From: Diphasiastrum complanatum
Lineage: Eukaryota; Streptophyta; Lycopodiopsida; Lycopodiales; Lycopodiaceae
Direction: 5' to 3'
DNA: 64,000 nt
Assembly: GCA_029204225.1 (NCBI GenBank)
Contig: CM055095.1
Coordinates: forward strand, 27,638,958-27,702,957
Below, piece after piece: positions 11,184-22,825 of this stretch (within the stretch, counting starts at the first letter, position 1; each line of letters opens with the position of its first letter). Below the pieces are notes generated by a model. The model was not told the origin of the DNA and did not search any database. It saw nothing but the letters and a program-made list of their open reading frames with translations. A program made the translations under genes and the position numbers.

Positions 11184-11946
11184 ATGATGAGGTGTATAAT
11201 CCTTGCTCTCTCTACCATCATGCCAAGTGTAAGCAACCTACACTAACTCGAGCTAATCTAGATCATAATTTGCTCAAATCATAAAATGAAACTTGACCAC
11301 TAACATATTTACAAGTGTACATAGAAGTGTATGTTGCCTAGCACCCCCAAAACTCAAGATCCTAAATAGATAGCTTTTAATCACGCTGGTAGATCTGGCT
11401 GCCAAAACTTGCGTAATCGAATGCCATTCACTGGGGTATCAAATCTTCTACCATCCAGGTGTTCCATGATAACTGCTCTGGACGATAATATCTCTTTAAC
11501 TTTGTATGGTCCTTCCCTGTAAATTTCAATTTTCCTTTGATCAATCAAAGCTAGATTTCATTCCTTTAAACAACGACGATCATGCCATGCCTTGCAACGA
11601 GCTTTTTTTGTTGCTAGTGCATGGACTACCATCAATCAGGTTTCACAAAGCTTATGCAAAGCTTCATGACACAGTTGTAAAGATCCAACCGTTCAGTTGT
11701 TACTATGTTCAAAGATAGTATTAAAAATTCGATCGGCATAACGACATCTTGACCATAAACAAGTTGAAATGATGTCTGGTTCGTACTAACTTTACAAGCT
11801 GTTCTAAATGCCCATAATGCGCTGCATGAAGTTTATGTTCCCAATTAGAACGACTTGCTTCCACTATCTTTGTCATAATACTGTAAAGAATCTTATTGGA
11901 AGATTTTGCTTGTCCATTACCTCTTGGATAATACGGAGTACTAAAC

Positions 11947-12270
11947 CTATGTATAACAAAAAAAGTCCTCCAATAGACACTTTATTGTTTCATTGACAAA
12001 ATCCATTCCACGATCACTCACGATCTCTACAGGACACCCAAATCTAACAATGATATTTTCATATAAGAACTTAGTCGTAGTCTTTGCATCGACAACACGA
12101 ACTACTCTTGCTTCGACCCACTTGGTCATATAATCTGTCTCTACAATAACGTATCTGGCTTGAGTACCTCTTGCCACAGGATGAATAAGACCAATATAAT
12201 CAAGTCCCCATTTTTCAAACGGTCCTTGTGCCAAAACCAAATGTAAAGGCTCATAGTTCTGCTTCATAGG
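11947..12270 (-). pseudogene. Ty3 integrase core fragment
   Basis: The 106-codon frame has GPFEKWGLDYIGLI (first catalytic Asp), TDYMTKWVEARVV, FLYENIIVRFGCP and SDRGMDFVN (second catalytic Asp). The frame ends in a shift before the third catalytic Glu. Integrase would join element cDNA to chromosomal DNA. The zinc-binding N-terminus lies upstream in broken frames. Confidence 0.8.
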
Positions 12271-12659
12271 AATATATCACATGACTGAATATATTTCTTT
12301 GTATCTTTATGAAGTGTGGGCCACCAACATCCTGATTGCAAAAATTTTCAAATAGTAATATCGGATGAAAAATGTCCTCATTTCATCCCATCATGTGAAA
12401 ACATGATTAGATCAGGCACTTCATGTGGCAAAACACACTCTCAGAATATCATCAACTCCATGGCGATACAATTGACCTACAATCAATTGATAAGGTTGTG
12501 CCTTAACAATCAATTGTTTTTGTTGATCTTTGGTCAGAGATTCGTTAGGTTGTCTTAACATCATATATTCAACAATATCAGTTGCCCACTTAGGACTACT
12601 TCAACATAAAATAATGCAGCATCTGGCAATTCGTCATCCACTTCAATATTAACAGGTGT

Positions 12660-13912
12660 TGTCTGTATTTTTGAGACATGATCCGCAAGATAATATTGTT
12701 TACCCTTTCAAACCACAACTCGAAAATTAAATTCAGTCAATAATAGTAACCATCTTGCAATGTGTATGTATTGCATGTCTTGTTTACTAAATAAAACAAA
12801 GGCTGATGGTCAGTGTAAAATGCAAAATGTGTCACCATCAAATAATGTCGAAATTTCTTTACTGAAAATACCATAGCCAATGCTTCTTGTTCTGTAGTGA
12901 AATGATTGTTTTCATAATCATTAAGTTGTCAACTGGCAAATATGATAAAGTAATCCTTCTTGTATTCTCCTGATTGCTTCAAAACTGATCCAATGGCATA
13001 TTTTGATGCATCAATACTCACATGGAATATAATTGTCCAATTTGGAGCTCTTAGGATCGGTGCACTAGCTAAGCTTTCATTAATTTTTCAAATGCTTTCA
13101 ATGCCTCAATTGTCCAAATTGGTACAATAGTCAGCTTATATATAAGTCGTGCCAACTCCGCAAATAATAGAATAAATATTCGATTATAATTCGCATGACT
13201 TCTCGAATTGTTCTTGGTGGAGGTAACTCCACAGTGACCTTGATTTTGGAATAATCTGTAGCAATTCCATGTCTTGATATCACATGTCCAAGAAAAAATT
13301 CATAAGTAACCCAAATCTAACATTCTTTTGGATTCAAGAAAATCTGATACTTACAACAACGTTCACATACTTTTTCCAAATGGTCCAGATGGTATGTATC
13401 AGCACTATGGACTCCAAGGTCATCCAAATAAATTTCTACAAATACTCCTTGAAAGCAAATTGCATAACCCACTCAAACGGACTTGGTGCATTACATAGTT
13501 CAAATGGCATGACTTATAAGCATATGTTTCCCATTCTGTTGCAAAAGCTGTTTTATGTCGATCCGCAGGTGCGATTTTAACTTGATTATAGTCATTGAAT
13601 CCATCCAAAAAACTATAGGCTTCCGCTCCAATATGCTTTTTGTTAAGATAACAGCGTGTCACTTTATTCAAGGCCTTCTAGGTTCACAAAAATTCTCATT
13701 TTGCCATTTTTCTTAGGAACAATGACAGTTGGTGAAACCCACTCAGTATGCTCAATTTCATAAATGAAATCTACTTCTAGTAACATTTGTAACTCCTTCT
13801 TGGTAAGATCTGTAACATTCGGATTACAACGATAAAATCTTCTCAATTTTGGCACTACATCATGTATCAAGAGAATGGTATGCTTGATTATTGAAGTAGG
13901 AATTCCTTTCAA
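12660..13912 (-). pseudogene. Ty3 reverse transcriptase and RNase H, broken
   Basis: The frame 13664-13912 has the RT start (VSPTVIVPKKNGKMRIFVN). The frame 13420-13671 has YSFLDGFNDYNQVKIAP and KTAFATEWETYAYK. Near 13415-13427 a third frame keeps VEIYLDDLGVHS, the YxDD active site. RNase H traces follow down to about 12660 (RWLLLLTEFNF type). At least three frame changes make it non-functional. Confidence 0.8.
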
Positions 13913-13918
13913 ATCCTT

Positions 13919-14346
13919 TTATGTCCAAGAAAAACAATCTTGATATTTGATCGGCAACTTTCTTAATGCATGGAATTGGTCTGATGTAAGTTGTGTTCCA
14001 ACTTGAACAATCTTCTCAACCTCAGCAAGATTCATAGACTGAGTCCTAGTTGGTTCATCGTAAACTTCTTGTATTTCTGACATTTGATCTCCAGGTTCAC
14101 AATGAGTTTTAGGTAACATGATCACAACATTATGAAGGGTATAACGTTTGAAATGATCTGGCATATCTTGATGAACGTCATCTTCTTTCTCTGTTCAAAG
14201 AGATTTACCTTTGTTTTGAGCTTAGCTTTCTTGACCAAAGTCTTGCGAGAAGATGATGACTTCTGGGAGCTCTGACTTGATGAATCATCTTCAAGTTTTT
14301 TTTTTCTTTTATCCAATAAAGGCGGTACAGCTTTTGAATCAACCAT
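13919..14346 (-). pseudogene. Ty3 pre-RT linker remnant
   Basis: Two overlapping minus frames (13919-14164, 14122-14346) lie directly upstream of the RT fragment. One contains a Lys/Ser-rich stretch and the other ends LPIKYQDCFSWT, the usual lead-in to gypsy RT. No protease motif is visible. Confidence 0.5.
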
Positions 14347-14350
14347 AGAA

Positions 14351-14816
14351 ATTGCATCTCATGGTAGATTTTTCCATTTTAGAACCGTGTTATAAAGTTG
14401 TTTGGCTTGCTTTTTTGTCATTTGTCCTGTATTCTTCCTTTCCTTCAATATCACTATTTTTGACGATTGTATCATTGGTTCATTAGACATTAGGAGAAAT
14501 TGGGTTCAATATGGTTCTTTAGGAGAAATATGGGCTACAAGTTTTCGGCCTTGCCCGTCGTCTAACTGGTATGGTTAACTTTAGACATTAGTTAGTTAAG
14601 CATGAGATGTAATAACTTCTCTGCATGCTCGTTTCAAAATTCGAGGCTAGAGCTTTAAGAGTGTAAATCTTGGTGTGGTCACTACTAAAACTGAAGCGGG
14701 AGTACAATGAGCACTTTTAAAAGCTTTGTATGCTTACAGTGAAATATGAGGCGAGATGATTTTTCAGTACGACATAGACATTACAAAAGTAAGGTACGCT
14801 ATATATATTCAGTTAG
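14351..14816. other. No recognisable gene
   Basis: A spacer between the Ty3 remnant and the left LTR of Copia-2. AT-rich, with no open frame of interest. Confidence 0.5.
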
Positions 14817-15854
14817 TGATGAGAATGTAGGTGATATGCTATGATACCACTAATGATAAAAGAATGGTGATATGCTCTGCATGCCACTGAAGGAGTTGCA
14901 ATCGCGAATCGTTCACGAAATTGTCGCTACCTCGAAGCAACCGCGATTCTCTTGCAAATTCGGATGGAGTTCAAATGTGGTCGCTAGGCACTGCCAGCTA
15001 AATCACTCCTACAGTCCTCCAGAATGTAGTCATGCACTGTTGATCTACGTTTATAATTAATGTAGCATTCAACAAATTCAACCAATGTGCAGAATTGAAA
15101 TTAATGGGAGAATCAGACACACGAATAATAGCAGACACATTTGCATACAAAATTATACAACAAAAAAGAAGACATGTGCACAATGGCTACAAAATTATCT
15201 ATTCATTCTCTCTAATTCTTCAAGCACTGCATGCAGATCCACGCAGTGCGTTGGCGTGAGAGAAACACGGTTCTCTCACAAATGGATGTCTCGCTTACTA
15301 GCGGACTTGTGGATCTCTATGAATCTTGATCATAGAACTCATCTTGCTCGCAGGCGAACTTCTTGTCTATATTTCGTCTTGATTGCTTACTAGCATCAGA
15401 CTACTTATCAAGTATCATCCAACAAGTATATAGTCGTTCTATGTAACTTTTAAGATTAGAGTGACTAAACATCTACAACTAATCAGAAAAATTACAAGAG
15501 TGGCAGATAGCCATGACCTAGAGTGTATCTGCTGACGTCATGCCATCAAGTCATATATCTGTACTTCTGGATACTTGCATGATCTTTGCTGGTACTCTTT
15601 AGAGCGTGAGGGCAGCGAAAGGTTCGCGACGTTTTTCATGTCGCGTCGTTGGTTTCATTTCCATCGTCTGACTTTCTCGTGTTGGACCGCAAAAGATTCT
15701 CGTTCGCGAATCTTTCGTGTTCGTGTCTTTTCGTCAAGTGTTCGTGAATCTTTCGTGCTTTGTGTCTCTTGAATATCGTGTTTGCGAACATCTTCGTCAG
15801 AAAGAGGGCTGGAAGCTAGCAAAGTTTTGCAATTAGAAACATTTTGCTTCTTCA
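14817..15854 (-). repeat. 3' LTR of Copia-2, about 1038 bp
   Basis: The inner edge is set by the polypurine tract GAGAGGGAGC followed by TGAAGAAGC on the minus strand (15854 downward). The outer edge, tgatgagaatgta at 14817, matches the start of the right LTR at 23744. It contains an internal direct duplication of tgatgagaa together with a tRNA-Met primer-site-like motif, as does the right LTR. Confidence 0.75.
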
Positions 15855-15866
15855 GCTCCCTCTCAA
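15855..15866 (-). promoter_or_regulatory. Polypurine tract of Copia-2
   Basis: The minus strand reads TTGAGAGGGAGC directly before the LTR start. This is the expected primer for plus-strand DNA synthesis and matches the Copia-1 tract. Confidence 0.75.
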
Positions 15867-15869
15867 AGC

Positions 15870-16507
15870 ATGATAGCTTTACGATCTCGAGACTGCTCCT
15901 CTGTCTCTCAAAGAGTCCTTTGTCCAGGGCTTTGGTGAAGATATCAGCAACCATGTCCTTCGTTCCGATGAAGGTGATCTGCAGCATCTTCTTTTCAATT
16001 AGCCTTGAACAAGTGGTACTTGATCACAATGTGCTTCGTTCTGGAATGGAACACGGGATCTTTCGTCAGGTGTATTGCAGAGGTGTTGTCCATCTGCAAG
16101 ACCAGAGGCTCATTCCTTGTTTCACCCAATTCCTCCAAGAATTGCCTTAGCCAGATTATCTTGTTGGCCATCTTTGTTGCTGCAACATATTCTGCTTCGC
16201 AGGATGATTGGGCCACAACGGTCTGTTTCTTGCTGACCTGGAGAATTGCTACTCCTGATGCGATGGTGCATCCTCCTGAGACACTTTTACAATCATCCTT
16301 GAGAGATGCCCAGCTAGCATCGCTGTAGGAAAGTATCTTGAAACCTGCACCACAACAATAACACAAGCCACAATCCCTCGTTAATTGAAGATATTGCAAA
16401 ATTCGTTTTGTAATCTTCCAATGTGTCGAGCCTGGATTCGTGCAAAATTGGCTCATCCTGAATACTACATAAACAATATCAGGACGTGTGTTGTCAGCAG
16501 GGTACAT
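15870..16507 (-). pseudogene. Copia-2 RNase H and pol C-terminus
   Basis: The frame 15995-16507 (170 codons) reads NTRPDIVYVVFRMSQ, then SYSDASWASLKDD, KKQTVVAQSSCEAEYVA, DNTSAIHLTKD and KHIVIKYHL. This is an almost complete Ty1/copia RNase H with its Asp/Glu residues. The frame then shifts to 15655-15987, whose first residues are the pol tail with ADIFTKALDKGLF. It degrades the RNA strand of the RNA:DNA hybrid. Upstream RT lies in a different frame (16541-16900). Confidence 0.85.
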
Positions 16508-16540
16508 CAGTGATCCTATCAGCTTCTTGTAAGGTGTTAG

Positions 16541-16900
16541 CTACATCTGTTCTCTCTCTTCCTCAGTCCTCGGACAGTCATCATTTGTTAGTACTGTCCC
16601 TGCGAGCATTGGAGGATTCGCTCCTTTGCAGTTTAGCATCCCAATGTCCTCTAGGATCTTTTGGGTGTATCTGGACTGGTGAAGGTGTAGCTTACCTCCC
16701 TCGTAGTCCCTTTCGATTTGTAAGCCTAGGTAACACCTGGCTTCTCCCAGATCCACTATCTCGAAATATTTTGAGATGCCTGTCTTCACCTCAATGATCA
16801 GTTGTTCACTCCTGCAAAGTATCAGAGTGTTATCTACATATACAACCACAATGATGATCTGCCCATCTATAACTCTGACATATACACTAGAGTCAGCCAA
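16541..16900 (-). pseudogene. Copia-2 RT catalytic part with altered active site
   Basis: This frame has IIIVVVYVDNTLILC where functional copia RTs have YVDD, so the second catalytic Asp is Asn. It continues with DLGEARCYLGLQIERD and LHLHQSRYTQKILED. It overlaps the 630-codon frame by a few bases, so a frame shift separates it from the RT N-terminus. Both defects would abolish reverse transcription by this copy. Confidence 0.85.
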
Positions 16901-18785
16901 TAGAGGCTTGAATCCTAAGGGCTTGATCTTTCTTCTTGTACCATTGTCGGGCTGATTGTTTTAGACTGTAGATACTTCTGTGCATTCTACATGCATAGTC
17001 AGGAAGTGAATTCGAGACATATCCTGGGGGTTGATCCATATAGACCTCTTCGTCTAGTTCGCCATGCAAGAAGGCTATCTTCTTGTCCACAATGTGGATC
17101 CTGAGGTCATAAGCTGCTGCATATGCAAATAACAAATGTAGGGACAAATGTTTGCCGACAAGAGAGAAGGTTTCAGAGTAGTCAATACCGTATCTCTGAG
17201 AAAATTCCTTCGCTACCAGTCTTGCCTTGTACTTCGTGACATTCCCATCTGGTCCGTATTTGAGCTCGAAAACCCATTTGCATTTGACAGTCTTTCGCTT
17301 ATGTGGTAATGGCTCCAACATCCATCCCTGGTTCTTCCTCATGGACTCCATCTCTTCGTTCATGGCTTGGATCCATCTGTCCTTTTCTAGACTTTCAATC
17401 TCTTCCTCGAATGTCTGTGGTTCACCAGTGAATCCGCAGAACTCTTCTGATATGGAAGCTGAGCTGCCTGGCACATATCTTGTTGGCGCTCTTCGTGGTC
17501 TTGTCGACCTTCTAGGAGATCCTCCTGGGACAGCAATGTCTTTGCCCTTGTCTGCTCTGCTCGGTCTGAAACCATCTTGGTTTATAGGTTTTGCGGCAGT
17601 AGGCTGCCTCTCGAATATTTCTTCTTCATATTTGTCGTTCGAATGGGAGACGACTCGAAAATCTTCGTTTTCGTGTTCGTCCTCTACTCCCTCTATCATT
17701 GGTGGCAGGTCATAGTACTGTCTCTCCAAAACTTCGTAGCTGACATGATTGTCAATGGCCATTGTCCTGCTCTCATCAAATCTGACATCTCTCACTATTT
17801 TCACAGTGTTCGTGTCTAGCATGTAGACTCTGTAGTATGACAAATTGTTGTCATAACCTACCATAAATCTCTGCTCGGCTTTCTCATCAAGCTTCTTTCG
17901 AAGCTTATTAGGAATATGTGTATAAGTTGCACAGCCAAAGATTCTGACATGAGACAGGTTGGGCTTTCTACCCCACCATAGCTCGAGTGGTGTCGTGTGA
18001 GTAACACGAGACTTGCCTGTTCTGTTCTGGATGTATGCGACTATAGCTACTGCTTCAGCCCACAGTACCCTTGGAGCCTTCGAGTAGGCCATCATGCATC
18101 TGGCTGCTTCCATCAGGGTCTTGTTCTTTCGTTCAACAACACCATTGTGTTGCGGTGTGTAGGCTGCAATCCTTCTATAAATGATGCCACAATTATTGCA
18201 GAAGTCAGTGAAGTGATTCGAGATGTATTCGCCACCTCGATCTGTTCTGATCTGCTTCACTTTGTTGCTTGTACATCTTTCAGCCCAATTCCCATATTCT
18301 GTGAATTTATCAAGTGCTTCAGATTTATTCTGAATAAAATACACTCTGACAAATTTACTATAGTCATCAATGAAGGTTATATAATACTTTGAACCTCCTA
18401 CTGAGATCACATTGAATGGTCCGCAGATGTCAGAATGCACTAACTCCAGAATCTTAGTCGTTCTGTAGGAGTCTTTGATGAATGGAGTGCGCGACATCTT
18501 GGCCTTCAAACATGAATCACAGGTGGTCGAACTGGTTGGATTCGAGATGCTGACCCCTATTATCGCTCCATGATGGGTTGCTTGGTAAAGTGCCATTGAG
18601 TTCATGTGGCAGAGTCTTCTATGCCACAGAGTGTCTAGCTGGTCATCATGAGTCTGATGCACTTGATCTGCAAGTAGGCGTACCTTCAGATGATATAGGT
18701 TACCTTTCTTTCTGCCTTGAGTTATCAATGTACAAGTACTGGCATCAATCACGTTGCATGCTTCATTAGAAAATGTCACACGCAT
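16893..18785 (-). pseudogene. Copia-2 integrase and RT N-terminus (630-codon open segment)
   Basis: This is the longest open segment of the element. Domains in order are: GAG-pre-integrase with the zinc-binding pattern (LWHRRLCHMNSM then CDSCLKAK); the integrase core with LVHSDICGPF, ITFIDDYSKF, RTDRGGEYIS and HNGVVERKNKT, giving the D,D,E triad; a basic linker with a Ser/Arg-rich patch; and RT beginning WIQAMNEEMES with VKCKWVFELKYG, YKARLVAKEF and AFLHGELDEEVYM. It ends in a frame shift before the RT active site. The start Met is internal: protein similarity continues upstream in other frames to 18963. Confidence 0.85.
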
Positions 18786-18962
18786 CCCTGCATCTGCATC
18801 CCTGCTACAGAGAGCAAGTCTTGTTGCAGAGTAGGCACAAACAGAACGTCTTCGAGTCGTCTGTCTCTACCATTGGTGTTGAGCCATAATGAACCAATGT
18901 TTAGATCCATCTCCAAGAACTATGAATCTTGAGGGATCTACACTTCTAAAATCAGACATTAT

Positions 18963-19189
18963 TCATCTTGATGTCATGAAGTGTGAGGTGGCTTCTGAAT
19001 CTAGAATCACCTCATGTGTGTCATATGTTGACGCTGCACACATGTCTTCACAGATGTAGGCGGTCGAACAGTTTTTGTTCGTTCTTTCTTCGCCCATCTT
19101 CGAGCTCTCGGGCTCCTCGACATAGGATGAACTGTTGCTGTTCTCCTGTCTGTTCTGTGCTGATTTGTTCCTCGGGTTCTGGCGGCAAT
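18963..19189 (-). pseudogene. Copia-2 Gag tail and protease start
   Basis: Downstream of the nested insertion the frame resumes with CRQNPRNKSAQN, then a Glu/Ser-rich stretch and ILDSEATSHFMTS. The protease motif normally reads DSGA(S/T); here Gly is replaced by Glu, so protease activity is doubtful. The first Cys shown is the last Cys of the knuckle whose first half lies at 22826-22870 beyond the insert. Confidence 0.85.
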
Positions 19190-19256
19190 TGTAGCGCAGG
19201 CATCCCAAAGGGAGCCGGGAACCACGACTTAGCTTCCCAGCCTTCAACTCTTGCCA
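19190..19256 (-). repeat. 3' LTR (67 bp) of the nested element
   Basis: Nearly identical to 22759-22825; the visible difference is GCGCAGG against GCACAGG. On the minus strand it follows a G-rich tract (GTGGGTTTGGA), a weak polypurine candidate. Confidence 0.85.
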
Positions 19257-19820
19257 TCCAAACCCACTTGACATACAAGCAGCCAACTCGCCAACAACGA
19301 TCAGACTTAACCAACTTGAAGTTCCAAAAACCAACATTGAGATCCAACCTGGCGCCATGCCAGATCGGGGGTCCCGATGTGGGTGACTTCCCTCCAAGCA
19401 AGCCGCCCGACATACATCAAACTTAACCAACTGGAAGCTTCGTTACAAATGGGTAACATCCATTCCAAGCAAGCGGTCTGACTTACATCAAACTTAACCA
19501 ACTGAAAGCTTCGTCACGAGCGTTGGAAGCCAACCTGGCGCCACGCCAGACTGGACAACCATAAATAGGTAACTTCCACCCAAGCAAGCCATCCAACTCA
19601 GCCGACAGGTTAGAGCCCGTTCCCCAAGAGCTTAACCCATTCACGTTCATGCAAGGAACACTCAGAACCACAAGCCGCGACATATATGGAAACAACCAGT
19701 TCTTGGACCAAATGGTCTCGACAACATACTGCTGGCGCTACAGACCGAATGGTCCCGACGGCATACCGCTGGCGTCCCGGGATACGACCCTCAGCTATGT
19801 GCCAACTTAAAAATTTGGAA
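19257..19820. repeat. Diverged repeats of about 100 bp inside the nested element (left)
   Basis: The phrase caaacttaaccaactg followed by gaagc or aaagc and ttcgt recurs at about 19415 and 19490, with a weaker copy near 19306. caacctggcgcca occurs twice (19348 and 19530). The units are too diverged for a simple satellite and suggest old tandem duplication. Confidence 0.55.
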
Positions 19821-22254
19821 GCGGCCTTACAACTGGCGCTTTTACCGAACACTAAAACCTAGAAGGTAATCAGAGTCAGTTTGAGAAAAATCTCACTTTA
19901 TTGATAAATCTGAGAAGGTTACATTTCAAGTGTGTGACCGACCCTAGTCTCCGGGGCGCTAGCATGCCAAGGCGAGAGCCATGACAACATTCTAGCAAGG
20001 GAGGCTGAGACTTGGTTGGAGCTCGCCCTGAGTCGCAACCCGCACTCCCCTATAGTATTGGTGTGATTCGGCACCCCCCCTCATACCAAACACTCTACCC
20101 AAACTGGTAAAGCATGTTTTTCTCTCTCTAGGATTTTCTCTTTCTAGAAAGTCATTTTCTCTCTCTAGATTTTATTGATCCCCAGACTTCCTTTAATCAT
20201 GCCTAGATCGTGTGAGGTGATTGCACATCAATCTGAGCTCTCTGGACTCCGCTAGAACCGATCAAAGATTTTTAGCCATAGAAACTTGGCGCCGGCTGGA
20301 TTCTGGTCACAGTGGCGCCGGGAGCGGTGCTAGAGCCATTGGCGCCGAGAGCAGCAGGGGCGCTGCTGGCGCCAGTGGCACCAGAAGTAAAGCTTGTAAA
20401 GGTAGCTTGACAACATCCACCCCACCTTTATAAAATCTAATGTCCTCATCAGATGTCAGATTAAAGTAAAGGTGTCTCTCAGATAAAATAACTATACATT
20501 TAAGCTACTTGGCACAGTACTCAATTTACTGGCCACTTTTTATTAACATTGAAGCTGGCACACCACAAGTTGGAGGCTCAGCTCTTTGTACTGAAAATTT
20601 ACATAACTTGAAAATATCTCTTTGTTTGGGAAAAGCGTAGATTTGATATGGCTTTCGTAAAACCCAAGAACCTTATTAACTGGTGACAGAGGCCTTTCTT
20701 TGAAATGTTCGCCCCTGTCACTTCTGACTTTCGACTTTGGAACTCCTTTGAGCTCCTAATTTGTCCTTGATGCACTTTGTGTTGAGCTCCCTGAGTTCCA
20801 GATTTGATCAGTTCCGCACAGGTATCAAGGCTCCCTAAGCCAAAGGATTTATCGTTTGATTGTCCACTTTATGGTCCACTCCGTGCCTTGTTGCTTCTGC
20901 ACCTTGATTTCTCTCCTTGTCCCAGCCTGGTCTTGATACTTTTCCATCTTGGCTCTTCAAGGTAGGCAAAGATTGAGTACTCCGCAATGCACCTCTCACT
21001 TAGCTTGAAGTAGCTCTTTTGAATCAGCCCAAATGTAATCATTGACCTCGTGGAAAGCCAAAGGGTCGCACCAGTTTGATCCGCATCCGAACTATCTCTT
21101 CGCGTTTGTTTGAAGCACCATGTCCGTCGCGCAAAACCTGACTTTCACAATTCCATCACTAGTCAGTTGTCTCATAGTCAAAACAAGAAGTGTACATCGA
21201 GCTTGGCTTCAAGTAGCTCTCTTTGAATCAGACACATGCACCCACAGTCTGCACTAGTCGGATCTCAAAGCGAACTGTCCCTTAGCGTCCATTCGAAATA
21301 CCAAGTCTCTCATGCAAGACTCAACTTTCACAGTTCCTTTATTGATCTGCTGCCTTACATGTAACACAAGCCAGCGTACTCATATGTTTCCTCATCATTG
21401 CTGGTCCAAAGAAAGCCTATAACAAGCTTTCCTTTCCACAACAAAAACCTGTCAACTTATTAGATCCAAAGTTCGCCAGTCTCCTCGTGTGAGTATGGCT
21501 AGGTCACCTTGAATTTGCCCCCGTTTTGATCAACTTTCATTCAAAATTTGCCCCAAGAGAGAGGTGTGTGTGATAGTTCCCCTCCACTTATAAAATCAAT
21601 TGATCGAACTTAGAGTAGAGTTCTTCGAACAAAAAGCCTTTCCAACACTTTGCTTCCCATCTACTAGGATTATGGCTCGATCTAACTTGTTGCCAATCTC
21701 TGAAGAGGATCCTAGTCTTTCCCCTTTTGGAAAAAACCCAACTGATACTGGATATCACCCATGCTCAGTGAGTTTCAGTTCCGAAGGTGGCCGTCCCAAA
21801 ATGAAGACCAACTGCTCCATAGAAGATCTCCTCTGAAATTGTCCTTTTCAACTTTTGACTTCCTGCTTGCGTCTGGTGGGCGTTGTCGCAAATGAAACTA
21901 ACCCAAGAAACAGGCTAGTCATCCATCCTTTGCAAGCATTGAGTCGTTTCGTTGCCGTTCACGTGCGAGTACTTGAACTGCAAATCCGCGCCACAAATTC
22001 TGTAGTCCCGCTTGTTTGATGGTATCGGCCTTCAAAAGAAAAAGGTTCCTTCTCGAGCCATCAGCTCCTTGTGTCACAAGCAATCATGCAAACCAGACAA
22101 AGCACGAGTAGTAAGACTCACCATGAATACATACAAGTAAGACACTCAGGCAGGTTTCTCAAACACATAACAAAGACAAGATCCCCCTTTGAGATGGTCT
22201 TGCCAACGGACCTTTGCCTGGCCGCGCCCATACAAATCAATCACAGAATCAGCC

Positions 22255-22690
22255 CACATAGGACACCCCTCCAACTATCCGTGCTTTCACCATTAAGCAG
22301 TACATTGCCTCAGTCACGCCCCACCACTTTTTGGTCGATAGCCCTTATAGCTAAACGATCGGCGGCTATCCCGCACCGGCAGCTAACCACCCGTGCTTTA
22401 CACCCGAATTCGAGCAGCATCTTTGTATCAATTGTTAACCCGTACAGTTCAAATATGTTGCCCCACACCCCACAAGGCACAGACCGTGCTTACACCAATC
22501 TAATGACAGCACACTGCCTCACCTGTCCTACGTGCAGACAGTGCCAGGCTCGAACCGCGAGAACTAACCATGCTTACACCTCAAGGGCAGCACCTTGACT
22601 CATCAAGTCCCCCGTTCTGTAGACCACCCCGACCGTGGACGCACCCGTGCTTACACTGTGGGTAGCACCTTGCACAACAGTTGTCTTGAT
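22255..22690. repeat. Diverged repeats of about 90-100 bp inside the nested element (right)
   Basis: A phrase like ccgtgcttacacc followed by a gcagcaccttg-like segment recurs four or five times between about 22280 and 22670. It is distinct from the left-end repeats. The 175-codon frame at 22071-22598 across it has no recognisable protein character. Confidence 0.5.
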
Positions 22691-22744
22691 GAACCCCAAA
22701 CCGTGGCCGTTTCCGTGAGATCCGCATAGCTGACTGGCCAGTCG

Positions 22745-22756
22745 GCTCTGATACCA
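22745..22756 (-). promoter_or_regulatory. tRNA-iMet primer binding site of the nested element
   Basis: The + strand gctctgatacca is the exact complement of TGGTATCAGAGC. It lies two bases from the LTR edge, as in plant LTR retrotransposons. Confidence 0.85.
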
Positions 22757-22758
22757 CA

Positions 22759-22825
22759 TGTAGCACAGGCATCCCAAAGGGAGCCGGGAACCACGACTTA
22801 GCTTCCCAGCCTTCAACTCTTGCCA
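22759..22825 (-). repeat. 5' LTR (67 bp) of the nested element
   Basis: Pairs with 19190-19256. At this length there is little room for a normal U3-R-U5 promoter, so transcription may start from the host element or from internal sequence (inference). Confidence 0.85.

Larger units (their letters stand above)
11380..14350 (-). mobile_element. Ty3 (non-chromovirus type) pol remnant
   Basis: On the minus strand, going from high to low coordinates, the order is a linker, RT, RNase H and integrase, i.e. gypsy order. The segments are separated by frame shifts and stops. The integrase wording (GPFEKWGLDYIG, TDYMTKWVEA, SDRGMDF) is that of the Tat/Athila-like branch, and no chromodomain was seen after the integrase. 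LTRs were not located with confidence. Confidence 0.75.
19190..22825 (-). mobile_element. Non-coding LTR element with 67-bp LTRs, nested in Copia-2 gag
   Basis: Two 67-bp direct repeats (19190-19256 and 22759-22825) differ at about one position. Read on the minus strand they start TGGCAAGAG and end CTACA. A perfect primer site TGGTATCAGAGC lies two bases inside the right repeat (22756-22745). The element interrupts the Gag zinc-knuckle codons of Copia-2. The flanks share AAT on both sides, and collapsing that triplet restores the knuckle frame. No retroviral protein motif is seen in the 3.5-kb interior, so it must move in trans. In size it is LARD-like, but its LTR is far shorter than usual for LARDs. 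The interior holds diverged repeats of about 100 bp at both ends. Confidence 0.85.

Noticed and set aside
17227-17715. 162-codon forward ORF
   Set aside because: Antisense shadow of the Copia-2 integrase-RT frame.
19007-19430. Several 70-155-codon ORFs overlapping 19.0-19.4 kb on both strands
   Set aside because: They join Gag tail codons to the 67-bp LTR and interior of the nested element; they are read-through artefacts.
22071-22598. 175-codon forward ORF in the short-LTR element
   Set aside because: It runs over diverged ~100-bp repeats, has no recognisable motif, and is on the strand opposite the element.
22745-22756. Endogenous pararetrovirus, suggested by the Met-tRNA primer site
   Set aside because: All the primer sites found lie beside LTRs or LTR remnants, and no movement, coat or transactivator-like protein is visible.
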